From Clostridium_AI sp002297865 (GTDB lineage Bacteria; Bacillota; Clostridia; Lachnospirales; Lachnospiraceae), in the NCBI GenBank assembly GCA_937903005.1, contig CALFNR010000210.1, positions 7,075 to 71,074 on the forward strand: a stretch of DNA of 64,000 bases, written 5' to 3'. Every line of letters begins with the position of its first letter. The stretch's first letter is position 1. Under the pieces are notes generated by a model that worked only from the letters and a program-made list of their open reading frames with translations, searched no databases and had not been told where the DNA came from. A program made the position numbers and the translations under genes. Of the stretch, positions 17,489 through 26,943 are shown in pieces.

Positions 17489-18451
17489 TTACTTAAAAAT
17501 ACGTGACACAATGGCTTCAAAATAACTTGGCAGCGGCGCTTTAAACTGCTTTCCAGATAAATTGCCAAGTTCACCTTCTATTTTTGGGAAATTCAACTCA
17601 TAAGAATGCAGTAAGTGGAATCTTAAATTAAAGTTTCTTTTGAAGTACTTATTTACCTGTACATCTCCATATTTTCCATCGCCAATAACTGGATGCCCTA
17701 TACTGTTTAAATGAGCGCGAATCTGATGACTTCTGCCCGTTAACAGTTTTACACGTAACAAAGTGTATTCCCCATTGGTTTTCAGTGGCTCATACTGTGT
17801 TTTAATATAGTCAGCACCTTCCACTGGCTCCTTGGATATTGTCACCTTATTGTGACTCTTGTCTTTTGTCAAGTAACCTTCGATACAAGTTGATTCTTTG
17901 ATAACACCTTTTACGATAGTCTGATAGTACTTGTCTATATTTCGTTCTTTTAAAAGTAATCCCATCTGCTGAAGACCTGCCAAAGACTTTCCTGCAATGA
18001 TAATACCACTTGTATTACGATCAAGACGATTGCACAGTCCTGGATGAAAGCTCATTAAGTCTTCTTTCGTAAGCTGTTTTGTCTTTAATAAATATGCAAT
18101 CACATACTCTGTTAAGGACTCATCCTCTGGTTTTGCTTTCTGTGATAGCATTCCTGCTGGTTTATTAATAACAAGAATGTTATCATCTTCGTAAATAACA
18201 TTTAAGTCAACTTCATTTGACACAACGTCAAGTTCGGTAAACTTCTCAATTGTTTCGTCTGATAAAAAGAGCTGAACACGATCGTTGACTTCTAACTTTT
18301 CAGAACCATCTGCTTTCTTTTTATTTAACGTAATATTTTTCTTCCTAAGCATCTTATAGATAAAACTTTTGGGTGCTTTATTCATGTATTTTGCAAGCAG
18401 CTTGTCGAGACGCTGGCCTGCCTCATTCTTATTTATTTCTATTTCTCTCAT
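17489..18451 (-). CDS. RluC/RluD-family pseudouridine synthase
   Basis: 320 residues. N-terminal S4 RNA-binding domain (AGQRLDKLLAKYMNKAPKSF), then the PseudoU_synth_2 domain with the catalytic Asp in NRLDRNTSGIIIAGKS and the TGRSHQIRAHL motif. The usual HRLDR is NRLDR, a change outside the catalytic Asp. Target is probably a 23S rRNA uridine; the exact site cannot be assigned. Confidence 0.93.
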   Translation of the reverse strand: MREIEINKNEAGQRLDKLLAKYMNKAPKSFIYKMLRKKNITLNKKKADGSEKLEVNDRVQLFLSDETIEKFTELDVVSNEVDLNVIYEDDNILVINKPAGMLSQKAKPEDESLTEYVIAYLLKTKQLTKEDLMSFHPGLCNRLDRNTSGIIIAGKSLAGLQQMGLLLKERNIDKYYQTIVKGVIKESTCIEGYLTKDKSHNKVTISKEPVEGADYIKTQYEPLKTNGEYTLLRVKLLTGRSHQIRAHLNSIGHPVIGDGKYGDVQVNKYFKRNFNLRFHLLHSYELNFPKIEGELGNLSGKQFKAPLPSYFEAIVSRIFK

Positions 18452-18476
18452 GGATTCACCATCCTGTCTATTTTCC

Positions 18477-19043
18477 CTATTTGACGACTAATGATTCTAG
18501 GTAGCCTATGACATGCTCTCTCTCTATTTCAGAAACCTGAACAGGTTTCATAGTTTCAATTGCATGTAGAAAAGCTTTTTCTTCTTTTATCACTTTTACA
18601 TGATAATCAAAGCCCCAGTTACGCACCCCTTTGGTTAAATAATCACTAATGTATGCAATGTCCTGCTCCTTTTTTCCTGCAAGTGCGATAACATTTCCCT
18701 CACACTCTACAAGAAAATCCAGATTCATAATCTTCTTTTCGGAGGTGATAACCAAACCAGTCATTAGTTTTGCCTGTTCTTTGCACTTGGAACATACTTT
18801 TTCATATCTTTCCAGTTCCACATCATGAAATGGAAAGATTACAACTAGTTCAGTGAATGCCTTTGCCAAAGGCAAAGCCATTAGGATTGCCAACACTGTA
18901 CAAATGTTTTTAGAATTCCCTTTATTCACAAGAAGTCCTACTCCATACATAATAAGTCCTGCTGCAATAAATATTGCCATTTTAACAATATAGTTAATCT
19001 TCTGTTTCTTTAAGAAACCATACTGCCCCACTTTTGCTTTCAT
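18477..19043 (-). CDS. Membrane protein of unknown function
   Basis: 188 residues with a basic N-terminus, two hydrophobic helices (about 20-40 and 46-68) and a soluble C-terminal domain of about 110 residues containing a CSKC pair at 84-87, LVITSEKKIMNLDFLVECEG and a conserved-looking IAYISDYLTKGVRNWG. No domain recognised. The gene is packed between ygiQ and the pseudouridine synthase with AGGAGG at the start, so it is expressed with RNA-related genes. Function not assigned. Confidence 0.75.
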   Translation of the reverse strand: MKAKVGQYGFLKKQKINYIVKMAIFIAAGLIMYGVGLLVNKGNSKNICTVLAILMALPLAKAFTELVVIFPFHDVELERYEKVCSKCKEQAKLMTGLVITSEKKIMNLDFLVECEGNVIALAGKKEQDIAYISDYLTKGVRNWGFDYHVKVIKEEKAFLHAIETMKPVQVSEIEREHVIGYLESLVVK

Positions 19044-19077
19044 ACCGTATCCTCCTGTAGTTTTTCCTCCAATTTAT

Positions 19078-21045
19078 CTACCGTTTGTTTTTTCCCTTAT
19101 GCACATTGCGAAGTGTTTTCTTCTTTCCTGTGCTTTGTTTTTGGTTAGCATTTCTGCTAACTGACTTGTTTAAAGATTTATTGGCTGACTTGCCTGCTTT
19201 CCCTTTTCCTGCTGTATTCTTGCCGCTATTCGCCTTTTCTGCTTTCAATTTTCTTGGTCTTACAAGGCATTTATCATCAAAACCAATTAAATCGGTTCTA
19301 TGAGCCACACGTAATGCTTCCACAACTAAATCGTAATTTTCAGGATCACGATACTGAATCAAAGCTCTTTGCATTTTCTTCTCATGCTGTTTCTTTGGAA
19401 CATACACCTTTTTCATCGTTCTCGGGTCATACCCTGTGTAATACATGCAAGTGGAAAGAGTGGATGGGGTCGGATAGAAATCCTGCACCTGCTCTGGCAT
19501 GTAACCTAAGTCACGAATATATTCTGCTAACTCTACGGCCTCTTTCATAGTCGAGCCAGGATGAGAAGACATTAAATAAGGCACGATAAACTGTTTCTTA
19601 TCGGTTGTATCATTTACCTTTTTATAACGCTTACGAAAGGCTTCGTAAACACTATTTTCTGGTTTTCCCATTAAGTCTAAAACAGAATCGCTGATGTGCT
19701 CTGGTGCAACCCTTAACTGCCCACTAATATGATTTTCACACAGTTCCTTGATAAAGGTATTGTCCTTATCTTCCATCAGATAATCAAAACGAATACCAGA
19801 ACGGATAAACACTTTTTTCACCTTTGGAATTTTACGTAATTTTCTTAATAAATTCACATAATCCTTATGATCCACTATCAGATTCTTACAAGGAGCTGGC
19901 ACTAAACATTGTTTCTTAGCACATACACCTTTTGTCTGCTGTTTCATACAGGAAGTATGTCTAAAATTTGCCGTTGGACCACCTACATCATTGATATAGC
20001 CTTTAAAGTCCTTATCCTCTGTCATAACCTTAGCTTCATCTATGATAGACTCATGACTTCTAACCTGAATCATACGGCCTTGATGGAACGTTAACGCACA
20101 GAAATTACAACCGCCAAAACATCCACGATTGGACGTAATACTGAATTTCAGTTCATTAATGGCAGGAATGCCGCCATCCTTCTCATAGATTGGATGGTAT
20201 GCTCTCATATAAGGCAGTGCATACACATCATCCATTTCCTGCTCTGTCAGTGGCAATGCTGGCGGATTCTGAATGACATATTCTTTTTCTTTATATGGCT
20301 CCACTAAACATTTTGCCGTAAATGGGTCGGTATTCAGATACTGCTCATAAAAGCTTTTGGCATAAACCTCTTTGCTGTTACAGATTTCATCGAAGCTTGG
20401 AAGCACAATTGGATTATATACATGTTCGTAATCTTTCGCTTTATATACCGTTCCTTTGATAAAAGTAATGTCCTTGACATCAATTCCAGAATTCAGTGCA
20501 TCTGCAATTTCCACAATGGAATGTTCTCCCATTCCATAAGAAATTAAATCCGCACCAGAATCTAATAAAATGGAACGTTTTACTTTATCACTCCAGTAAT
20601 CATAATGTGCTAGACGCCTAAGACTCGCTTCAATTCCTCCAATAATAATCGGAGTCTTTTTATATACTTTACGAATAAAGTTACAATAAACAATAGTCGC
20701 TCTATCTGGACGTTTCCCGATGACACCACCTGGTGTATACGCATCTTGATGCCTTCTCTTCTTGGATACAGTATAGTGGTTCACCATTGTGTCCATATTT
20801 CCACCTGACACAAGAAAACCTAATCTTGGTGTTCCTAAAATCTGAATGGACTGTTCATCCTTCCAGTCTGGCTGTGCGATGATTCCAACACGATAACCAT
20901 GTGCCTCTAACACACGGCTGATAATTGCAGGACCAAATGATGTATGGTCTACATATGCATCACCAATTACGTATACAAAATCCACTTCATCCCAGCCACG
21001 TTTTTTCATATCCGCTTTGGATATTGGTAAAAAATCATGTATCAT
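19078..21045 (-). CDS. YgiQ family radical SAM protein
   Basis: 655 residues. YgiQ N-terminal domain (MIHDFLPISKADMKKRGWDE, VYVIGDAYVDHTSFG), radical SAM cluster motif CFGGCNFCALTFHQGR near residue 310, then a DUF3362-type C-terminus (QVQDFYPTPSTLSTCMYYTG). The last 55 residues are a low-complexity K/G/S/N-rich tail typical of RNA- or nucleic acid-contacting extensions. The reaction of YgiQ proteins is not established. Confidence 0.95.
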   Translation of the reverse strand: MIHDFLPISKADMKKRGWDEVDFVYVIGDAYVDHTSFGPAIISRVLEAHGYRVGIIAQPDWKDEQSIQILGTPRLGFLVSGGNMDTMVNHYTVSKKRRHQDAYTPGGVIGKRPDRATIVYCNFIRKVYKKTPIIIGGIEASLRRLAHYDYWSDKVKRSILLDSGADLISYGMGEHSIVEIADALNSGIDVKDITFIKGTVYKAKDYEHVYNPIVLPSFDEICNSKEVYAKSFYEQYLNTDPFTAKCLVEPYKEKEYVIQNPPALPLTEQEMDDVYALPYMRAYHPIYEKDGGIPAINELKFSITSNRGCFGGCNFCALTFHQGRMIQVRSHESIIDEAKVMTEDKDFKGYINDVGGPTANFRHTSCMKQQTKGVCAKKQCLVPAPCKNLIVDHKDYVNLLRKLRKIPKVKKVFIRSGIRFDYLMEDKDNTFIKELCENHISGQLRVAPEHISDSVLDLMGKPENSVYEAFRKRYKKVNDTTDKKQFIVPYLMSSHPGSTMKEAVELAEYIRDLGYMPEQVQDFYPTPSTLSTCMYYTGYDPRTMKKVYVPKKQHEKKMQRALIQYRDPENYDLVVEALRVAHRTDLIGFDDKCLVRPRKLKAEKANSGKNTAGKGKAGKSANKSLNKSVSRNANQKQSTGKKKTLRNVHKGKNKR

Positions 21046-21063
21046 AAATTCCTCTATTTCTAA

Positions 21064-21717
21064 CTACATTACAGTTTTTAAATCTTCAAAACTGTTAATA
21101 TAATAATCTGCTAGTCGTTTCTTTTCATTGTCCTGGTCTTTTGAGTACTCATCAAAAACTGCACATACTTTCATATTTGCCGATTTGCCTGCCAATATAC
21201 CTTTTACTACGTCTTCAAATACAAGACAGTGCTCTGGCTGCACTCCTAATTTTTCTGCCACAAATTCATAGATATCGGGATATGGCTTTCCTCTGTTTAC
21301 TTCACACGAAGTATGGATTGCATCAAAATACGGTGTCAATCCTCTTTTATCTAACACCATTTTGGCAAGTTCTACAGAATTACTTGTAGCAATTCCCATC
21401 TTCACTCCATGGTCTTTTAGGTAATCTAAAAATGCAAATACTCCATCTTTCACCGTTACTTCATTTTCGTATTTATCCCACGCCATGGTATTCCAATCAT
21501 TTTTAATCTCATCTATGGATAACGGTATTTCAAAACGTTTTTTAAAATAAGCTGCTGTTTCAGAAAAACTCATTCCCTCGATTTGACGTTGCAAACCTTC
21601 TGGTAACGGAATATGGAATCTTCCTAAATACTCTATATCAATGCTTTTCCACATCCACATAGAGTCAATTAACGTCCCATCCATATCAAAAATTACTGCC
21701 TGTATCTTCTCTAACAT
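21064..21717 (-). CDS. HAD-family phosphatase (beta-phosphoglucomutase-like)
   Basis: 217 residues from the ATG at 21717 (TATGGAGGATAT in front). HAD motif I FDMDGTLIDS, motif II GIATSNS, motif III/IV KPYPDIY and VFEDVVKGILAG. The helical cap after motif I matches the subclass IA of pyrimidine nucleotidase/beta-phosphoglucomutase-like enzymes. Substrate unknown. Confidence 0.9.
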   Translation of the reverse strand: MLEKIQAVIFDMDGTLIDSMWMWKSIDIEYLGRFHIPLPEGLQRQIEGMSFSETAAYFKKRFEIPLSIDEIKNDWNTMAWDKYENEVTVKDGVFAFLDYLKDHGVKMGIATSNSVELAKMVLDKRGLTPYFDAIHTSCEVNRGKPYPDIYEFVAEKLGVQPEHCLVFEDVVKGILAGKSANMKVCAVFDEYSKDQDNEKKRLADYYINSFEDLKTVM

Positions 21718-21739
21718 ATATCCTCCATAAAAGTCACAC

Positions 21740-22450
21740 CTAACGTAACAACGCAAGCTCTTCTTCTGTCAACTGACGATATTCTCCTAACGCCAGATTC
21801 TGGTCTAATTTAAGTTCGCCCATCTGTACCCGTTTCAAATACAATACCGGTTTCTCTACTGCCTGAAACATTCGTTTTACCTGATGAAATTTTCCTTCTG
21901 TAATTGTAAGATAAACTTCTGACTTTTCCTTTGCCCGAACGATTTTAAGCTTTGCCGGCTTTGCCAATAAATCCGCATCCACCCGAAACCCCTTTGCAAA
22001 TAGTTCCACATCATCCTCAGTTACCACACCGTCTACAATTACAAAATAAGTTTTTGGAACATGTTTCTTTGGTGCAAGCAGTTCATGTGCCAGTTTTCCA
22101 TCATTGGTCAATAACAAAAGTCCTTCTGTATCTTTATCCAGTCTCCCAACGGGAAATAAATCTTTTCGTCCACAATCTGTTATCAAATCCAAAACGGTTT
22201 TGTCATGTCTGTCTTCAGTTGCAGAAACAACCCCTTGAGGCTTATTGAGCATAATGTACTCATACTCCGTATACCCAACTTTTTCTCCACAGCAGACGAT
22301 GTCATCGTCTGTAGTAGAAACTTTGGTCTCTGGCTTTTTCACGACTTCATCATTTACAAGGACTTGTCCTTTTTTTATAAACTGCTTCACTTCTGTACGG
22401 GTTCCTAACCCCATATCTGCTAAATATTTATCCAAACGAAGTGTTGCCAT
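21740..22450 (-). CDS. RsuA-family pseudouridine synthase
   Basis: 236 residues. S4 domain (MATLRLDKYLADMGLGTRTE), then catalytic GRLDKDTEGLLLLTNDG and GKFHQVKRMF, as in RsuA, which modifies U516 of 16S rRNA. The ATG overlaps the stop of the upstream methyltransferase as TAATG, indicating coupled translation. Confidence 0.93.
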   Translation of the reverse strand: MATLRLDKYLADMGLGTRTEVKQFIKKGQVLVNDEVVKKPETKVSTTDDDIVCCGEKVGYTEYEYIMLNKPQGVVSATEDRHDKTVLDLITDCGRKDLFPVGRLDKDTEGLLLLTNDGKLAHELLAPKKHVPKTYFVIVDGVVTEDDVELFAKGFRVDADLLAKPAKLKIVRAKEKSEVYLTITEGKFHQVKRMFQAVEKPVLYLKRVQMGELKLDQNLALGEYRQLTEEELALLR

Positions 22451-23829
22451 TAGAATAACCTCCAGCCTGGAAGATACTTATTTTTCAATCTTCCATTTGT
22501 CGCTTTACCCCAGCCAAGTGGATAGCCATCTACTAAAACAAGCTGCCATCCATTTCTCTTATCATCTTCTATCTCAATGGTTTCCCCTTTTAGATATTTC
22601 TTAAGTTCAAGGGAATCACTTGGATAATTCAGTGTATAAGGATAATCACTTGCCTTTAATGCCATTGCCAATGCCTGACTCGGCTCAAAACGGTTCTTTT
22701 TCTTTTCTCCAAGATACAATCCCGTTCTTAAGATGCGAAGTCCTCTAAGGTCTGGCAGCAAATCTGGCACCAGATAAACCTTTTCCCCAAACTCTTCAAA
22801 ATGTTTTCCTTCTAAGTCTAAATTCATCTGGCTAAAGAACTCTTCCGTTCCCTTTGGATACTTTGGAAGCTTTTTCTTTCCTGCTTCTTTTCCTGGCTCT
22901 GGTTCCCCTTTTTTACGAACAAGTGCAACGTAATGCCCTTCTCCCTTTATTTTCTGCGGCCACAAACGGAATGTGTGTTTTAGCTCTTCGGAACCATTTT
23001 CAATCCATTCTGGACGCCCTGGTGCAAACTTTTCATAAGCATCAACGGAAACCACTTCAAATTCTGGATAATTATCTAATAAATACTGAATGCTTCCTTC
23101 ATTTTCAATTGGAGCAAACGTACAAGTAGAATACACCATGTAACCGCCTGGTTTTAACATTTTCACTGCTGCATCTAAGATAGACAGCTGAATCTTATGA
23201 AAAAATTCTGGTCGTTCCTCATCCCAGCTTTTGATAATGGCATTGTCTTTACGGAACATCCCTTCCCCAGAACAAGGAGCATCAATTAGAATCTTGTCAA
23301 AGTACTCCGGGAAATATTCTACTAAGCGGTCTGGCACTTCGCTAAGAACAGCACCATTGGATACTCCAAATACCTCAATATTTTTAAGTAATGCCTTGGC
23401 TCTTGAACTGCTGATATCGTTGGTAACCAATACACCCTTGCCCTTAAGTTTTGCTGCAAGTTCCGTACTCTTTCCTCCTGGTGCCGCACACATATCCAGC
23501 ACGCAGTCACCTGGTTCTACTGGCAATAAGGCAGCCGGAGTCATAGCACTCGGTTCCTGAATGTAATACAATCCTGCAAAATAATACGGGTGCTTTCCCG
23601 GCTGTTCTTTCTTGTCCTGTGAAGCTTTACTATAATAAAATCCATTGTTTGTCCAAGGTACACTTGTAAGTGCAAATGGACTCATTTTTTCAAATTCTTC
23701 TGGTTGTAATTTTAGAGTATTCACACGAAGTCCCGCAAAAGGCACTTCATCAAAGCTTGCCTCATATTGCGGGAACTCATCTCCTAATAACTTTTTCATT
23801 CTCTCTAAATAAATCTCTGGTAAATTCAC
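22450..23829 (-). CDS. RsmF/NOL1-NOP2-Sun family RNA (cytosine-5) methyltransferase
   Basis: 459 residues. SAM-binding block DCVLDMCAAPGGKSTELAA, the two catalytic-cysteine motifs DAPCSGEGMFRK and YSTCTFAPIENEG, and a C-terminal RsmF-type RNA-binding extension ending with YPLGWGKATNGRLKNKYLPG. It is expected to make m5C in rRNA. It is coupled to the rsuA-like gene downstream, giving a small rRNA modification unit. Confidence 0.94.
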   Translation of the reverse strand: MNLPEIYLERMKKLLGDEFPQYEASFDEVPFAGLRVNTLKLQPEEFEKMSPFALTSVPWTNNGFYYSKASQDKKEQPGKHPYYFAGLYYIQEPSAMTPAALLPVEPGDCVLDMCAAPGGKSTELAAKLKGKGVLVTNDISSSRAKALLKNIEVFGVSNGAVLSEVPDRLVEYFPEYFDKILIDAPCSGEGMFRKDNAIIKSWDEERPEFFHKIQLSILDAAVKMLKPGGYMVYSTCTFAPIENEGSIQYLLDNYPEFEVVSVDAYEKFAPGRPEWIENGSEELKHTFRLWPQKIKGEGHYVALVRKKGEPEPGKEAGKKKLPKYPKGTEEFFSQMNLDLEGKHFEEFGEKVYLVPDLLPDLRGLRILRTGLYLGEKKKNRFEPSQALAMALKASDYPYTLNYPSDSLELKKYLKGETIEIEDDKRNGWQLVLVDGYPLGWGKATNGRLKNKYLPGWRLF

Positions 23830-23869
23830 TTCTGTCGTCCTCTCTCATTAGAATACAAAGGAATGCTTT

Positions 23870-24673
23870 TTATTTTAAACTCTGGGCACGATAGCCTTCT
23901 GCAATAATATCAAGTTCCTTATTGAAACGTTCTAACTGTTCTAAATCACCTTCTTCATAAATCTTGAAGAATTCAGTCTGAATCTTAACAACTTCACGTT
24001 TGTTGGCAACACGATACAGATTCTGAATGTTGGTCAGAATATCTGCTACAATATTTGCCTTAATTCGGAAGGAATTCTGCGCATCCATGATTTCTCCACG
24101 AACACTTGACATCTCCTGATCCAATACAATAATTGCTTCGGCCGCATTGCTCAGACGTTCACGAATATGTGCTGGCATATTCTGTTTGTACTTATACTGT
24201 AAGGAATGTTCAATGGTTGCCCAGAAATTCATCGCTAAGGTACGAATCTGAATCTCTGCCTTTAATTCCTTTGGGCCATGCAACGTCTGCACAGTATACT
24301 CTACAATCAAATGATAACTACGGTAGCCACTTTCTTTTTTATGAACAATATAATCTTTTTCACTGGTTACTTTCATGTCGTTACGGTTACGAATTAACTC
24401 TACGACTTTATCTATATCCTCAACAAACTGGCAGATAATACGAATCCCTGCTATATCATCAATTCTGTCTTCGATTTCTTCTAATGGAATTTCCTTCTTC
24501 TGCGCCTTCTCCAAAATACTGGAAATCGTTTTTACTCTTCCATTTACCTGCTCAATTGGAGAGTATTCTCCAGCGTTTCTGTATTCGTTAATGATATGAT
24601 TAAATTTTACCACTAGTTCGTCTACAGCTAAAACATAGGGATCTAAAATCTCCCTCCATAATAGTATTTCCAT
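23870..24673 (-). CDS. Small alarmone synthetase, RelQ/YjbM type
   Basis: 267 residues. Single RelA/SpoT nucleotidyltransferase domain without HD, TGS or ACT domains. Conserved blocks are intact: DIAGIRIIC, ESGYRSYHLIVEY, and EIQIRTLAMNFWATIEHSLQ with the catalytic Glu. It should make (p)ppGpp from ATP and GDP/GTP. Somewhat longer than the usual 210-230 residues because of a C-terminal helical tail. It starts the eight-gene operon down to recU. Confidence 0.94.
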   Translation of the reverse strand: MEILLWREILDPYVLAVDELVVKFNHIINEYRNAGEYSPIEQVNGRVKTISSILEKAQKKEIPLEEIEDRIDDIAGIRIICQFVEDIDKVVELIRNRNDMKVTSEKDYIVHKKESGYRSYHLIVEYTVQTLHGPKELKAEIQIRTLAMNFWATIEHSLQYKYKQNMPAHIRERLSNAAEAIIVLDQEMSSVRGEIMDAQNSFRIKANIVADILTNIQNLYRVANKREVVKIQTEFFKIYEEGDLEQLERFNKELDIIAEGYRAQSLK

Positions 24674-24707
24674 TATTACCTCTCCTTAAATTTAAGCATA
24701 CACGCTT

Positions 24708-24736
24708 ATTATACCATAGATTATTCGTTTTTGAAA
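24708..24736 (-). promoter_or_regulatory. Sigma-A promoter of the alarmone synthetase operon
   Basis: Minus-strand TTTCAA, 17-base spacer, TATAAT; the -35 box lies inside the 3-prime end of the M23 gene. Confidence 0.6.
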
Positions 24737-25560
24737 CAAAAATTGAGTTTCTTATTTTCATAATATTTCAAAACATAATATGGATTCACACTCATTTCTT
24801 GACCCTTATAATCTATGTAAATGCCCATATGCAAGTGTACGTCAAAATTACCAACCGTTCCTTCTATTTCACTATATCCAGTATCACCCATCAAAGCAAT
24901 ATATTGCCCTTTCCTCACAGTCATACCCTCTTCAATTCCTTCTGCATACGAATGTAAATGGGCATAGTAAAAGTAAGCCCCCTCTGGACTGCGGATTCCA
25001 AGCCGATACCCACCCTTTGGCAGCCACCCTTTCTTCTCTATGATACCATCTGTCATGCTGATTACTGGAAAATATCCTCGTTCATTGTTACTTGTCATAA
25101 TATCTGTACCTTCATGTTTTCGTTTTCCACCATAGGTCCTGGCACCGCCCCAGGAATCATCGAAGTAAGTGGCTTCCCCGCCTTTCACATCATTTGCTAC
25201 TGGAAAGCATTCGATATCCTGTAAAATAGTTTGGTACATGGTTCTGTATTGTTTGTAAATTGGACGTAGAATGCCTATTTTATAGAAGATTGCTGGAAGG
25301 TTCTTTTTGCCCTTTTGAGGGTTAAAATTACTTTGCAGCATACGGGTGGTAAGTTTGTCATAGAATTGTGGCGTTTTTGTTCCGTATGCTTCTTCTAGGC
25401 CTTGCCATAGGTCATTGTTTATGTAAAACGTTCTGAAGTTTTCTATGTTACGAATGCCTTCGTAGGTCTGAATTGCGGTAATTTCCAGAACACAGCAGGC
25501 TGCAATTGCGAATAATAAACAGATGGTTAGAAGGCTTTTTTTGATTTTCTTTTTTCTCAT
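24721..25560 (-). CDS. M23-family peptidase, membrane-anchored
   Basis: 279 residues. One N-terminal transmembrane segment at about 10-30, then a LytM/peptidase M23 domain: KHEGTDI (first zinc His and Asp), ISMTDGIIEKKGW, YFYYAHLHSYAEGIEEGMTV and HLHMGIYI. All four zinc ligands are present. Predicted to cleave peptidoglycan peptide bonds outside the membrane or to act as a cell-wall regulator. Confidence 0.9.
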   Translation of the reverse strand: MRKKKIKKSLLTICLLFAIAACCVLEITAIQTYEGIRNIENFRTFYINNDLWQGLEEAYGTKTPQFYDKLTTRMLQSNFNPQKGKKNLPAIFYKIGILRPIYKQYRTMYQTILQDIECFPVANDVKGGEATYFDDSWGGARTYGGKRKHEGTDIMTSNNERGYFPVISMTDGIIEKKGWLPKGGYRLGIRSPEGAYFYYAHLHSYAEGIEEGMTVRKGQYIALMGDTGYSEIEGTVGNFDVHLHMGIYIDYKGQEMSVNPYYVLKYYENKKLNFCFKNE

Positions 25561-25685
25561 TCTAACGATTACACTCCTGAAAGTATGAACTATAATATAT
25601 ATGTGAAAGAGGTATGAAATATGATATAAAATTGAATTTTTCAGTCAAATACCCCATTCTACCTCCTTATCTCTTTCAAACAATC

Positions 25686-25732
25686 AAAAAAAGCAGCCCA
25701 CATCACCTCATCTAGCTCTGCAAACTGCTTTT
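25686..25732 (-). terminator. Possible terminator of the LCP gene
   Basis: Minus-strand AAAAGCAG pairs with CTGCTTTTTTT across a loop of about 27 bases, right after the LCP stop. The T-tract is good, the loop long. Confidence 0.45.
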
Positions 25733-25736
25733 CCTC

Positions 25737-26882
25737 CTACCGCGTTCCCATCTTTCCAGAATTCACCGCGTCTTCCTTTTCATTTGTATCTCCACTAACT
25801 TCATCTACTCCAAAGATAAACTCATGCAACGCCTTCGTATTATCTTCCAACGTATCCGGCACTAGAACAGCCATCCCACGTATCCTCGCTGAATAATACG
25901 CACCGTCAACCGGAATGCGCATGGTTTGCAATTCATCCTGCTTCAACGTAGCCGCAAGGTACAAATATTCTATAATCGAAGTTTTTGATATATCTGTGGT
26001 CACCAATGATAGAACATCTGGCATTAATGCAAGTAATTCCACCACACTTTTTGACTTATACTTCTCAAACAATGCATTTAAGACAGCACGCTGTCTCTGC
26101 GTTCTTCCAAAGTCATTTGCCTGATCTCCGTTTGCCACATAACGAACACGAGCATATCCAAGCGCTTGATTTCCATTCAGTATTTGCGTACCTTCTCTTA
26201 CATTTCGATATTCAGGTTTTGATATATAGTTAGTTCGATTAAGATAATTTGCCTCTTTTGCTGATAATGTAATCTCCACACCACCTAGCGCATCAATCAC
26301 CTTCTCAAATGAGTCAAAATCAACCTTAACATACCCATCCAGCTTTAATGCAAAGTCTTGGTTTAGAGCCTGCACCAATAAATCCATTCCACCAATGTTA
26401 AATGCTGCATTAATTTTATTATCGCTGTAACCTGGTATTTGCAGATACAAATCCCTCATAATAGACGTAAGTTTTAGCGATTTTTCCTTTACATTAATGG
26501 TTGCAATCATGATGGAATCGGTTCTGCCACGATGGCCTTTGTCTAGAATTGCTTCTTCGCCTACCAGCAAAATATTAATTACGTCATCTTCATGCCTTGC
26601 AAGGACTTGGTTCTGCCAAGTAACATCATCAGGGTCTACTTCATTTAAATCTGCTGCACTGTCATCCGTTTCAAAATACTCATTTCCTTTTTGATTATCT
26701 TTGTCATAATGAATTTTATTTAAAAGATAATTAGAGTAAAAGAATATTCCACCTGCCACAATAAGTAACACAATCACTGTAATGATAACTGGCTTCTTCC
26801 AACGCTTCCTAGTTGCCTCTTTCTGCGATGAATCCTTCTGTTTCTCTTCTTCTAAGTTAGGTTCTGTATTTTTATCGTCCAT
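25737..26882 (-). CDS. LytR-CpsA-Psr (LCP) family cell wall polymer ligase
   Basis: 381 residues. Acidic cytoplasmic N-terminus of about 30 residues, one transmembrane helix (31-52), then the LCP domain: RGRTDSIMIATIN, LTSIMRDLYLQIPG, INAAFNIGG, and ALGYARVRYVANGD...FGRTQRQRAVL. The arginines and aspartates that bind the polyprenyl pyrophosphate are kept. LCP enzymes attach anionic glycopolymers to peptidoglycan. Confidence 0.95.
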   Translation of the reverse strand: MDDKNTEPNLEEEKQKDSSQKEATRKRWKKPVIITVIVLLIVAGGIFFYSNYLLNKIHYDKDNQKGNEYFETDDSAADLNEVDPDDVTWQNQVLARHEDDVINILLVGEEAILDKGHRGRTDSIMIATINVKEKSLKLTSIMRDLYLQIPGYSDNKINAAFNIGGMDLLVQALNQDFALKLDGYVKVDFDSFEKVIDALGGVEITLSAKEANYLNRTNYISKPEYRNVREGTQILNGNQALGYARVRYVANGDQANDFGRTQRQRAVLNALFEKYKSKSVVELLALMPDVLSLVTTDISKTSIIEYLYLAATLKQDELQTMRIPVDGAYYSARIRGMAVLVPDTLEDNTKALHEFIFGVDEVSGDTNEKEDAVNSGKMGTR

Positions 26883-26943
26883 ATCAGCCTTTCTGTACTC
26901 ACCAAAGATTATGCTGTTAAAAGCGTAACCTTTGGCGCATTAT

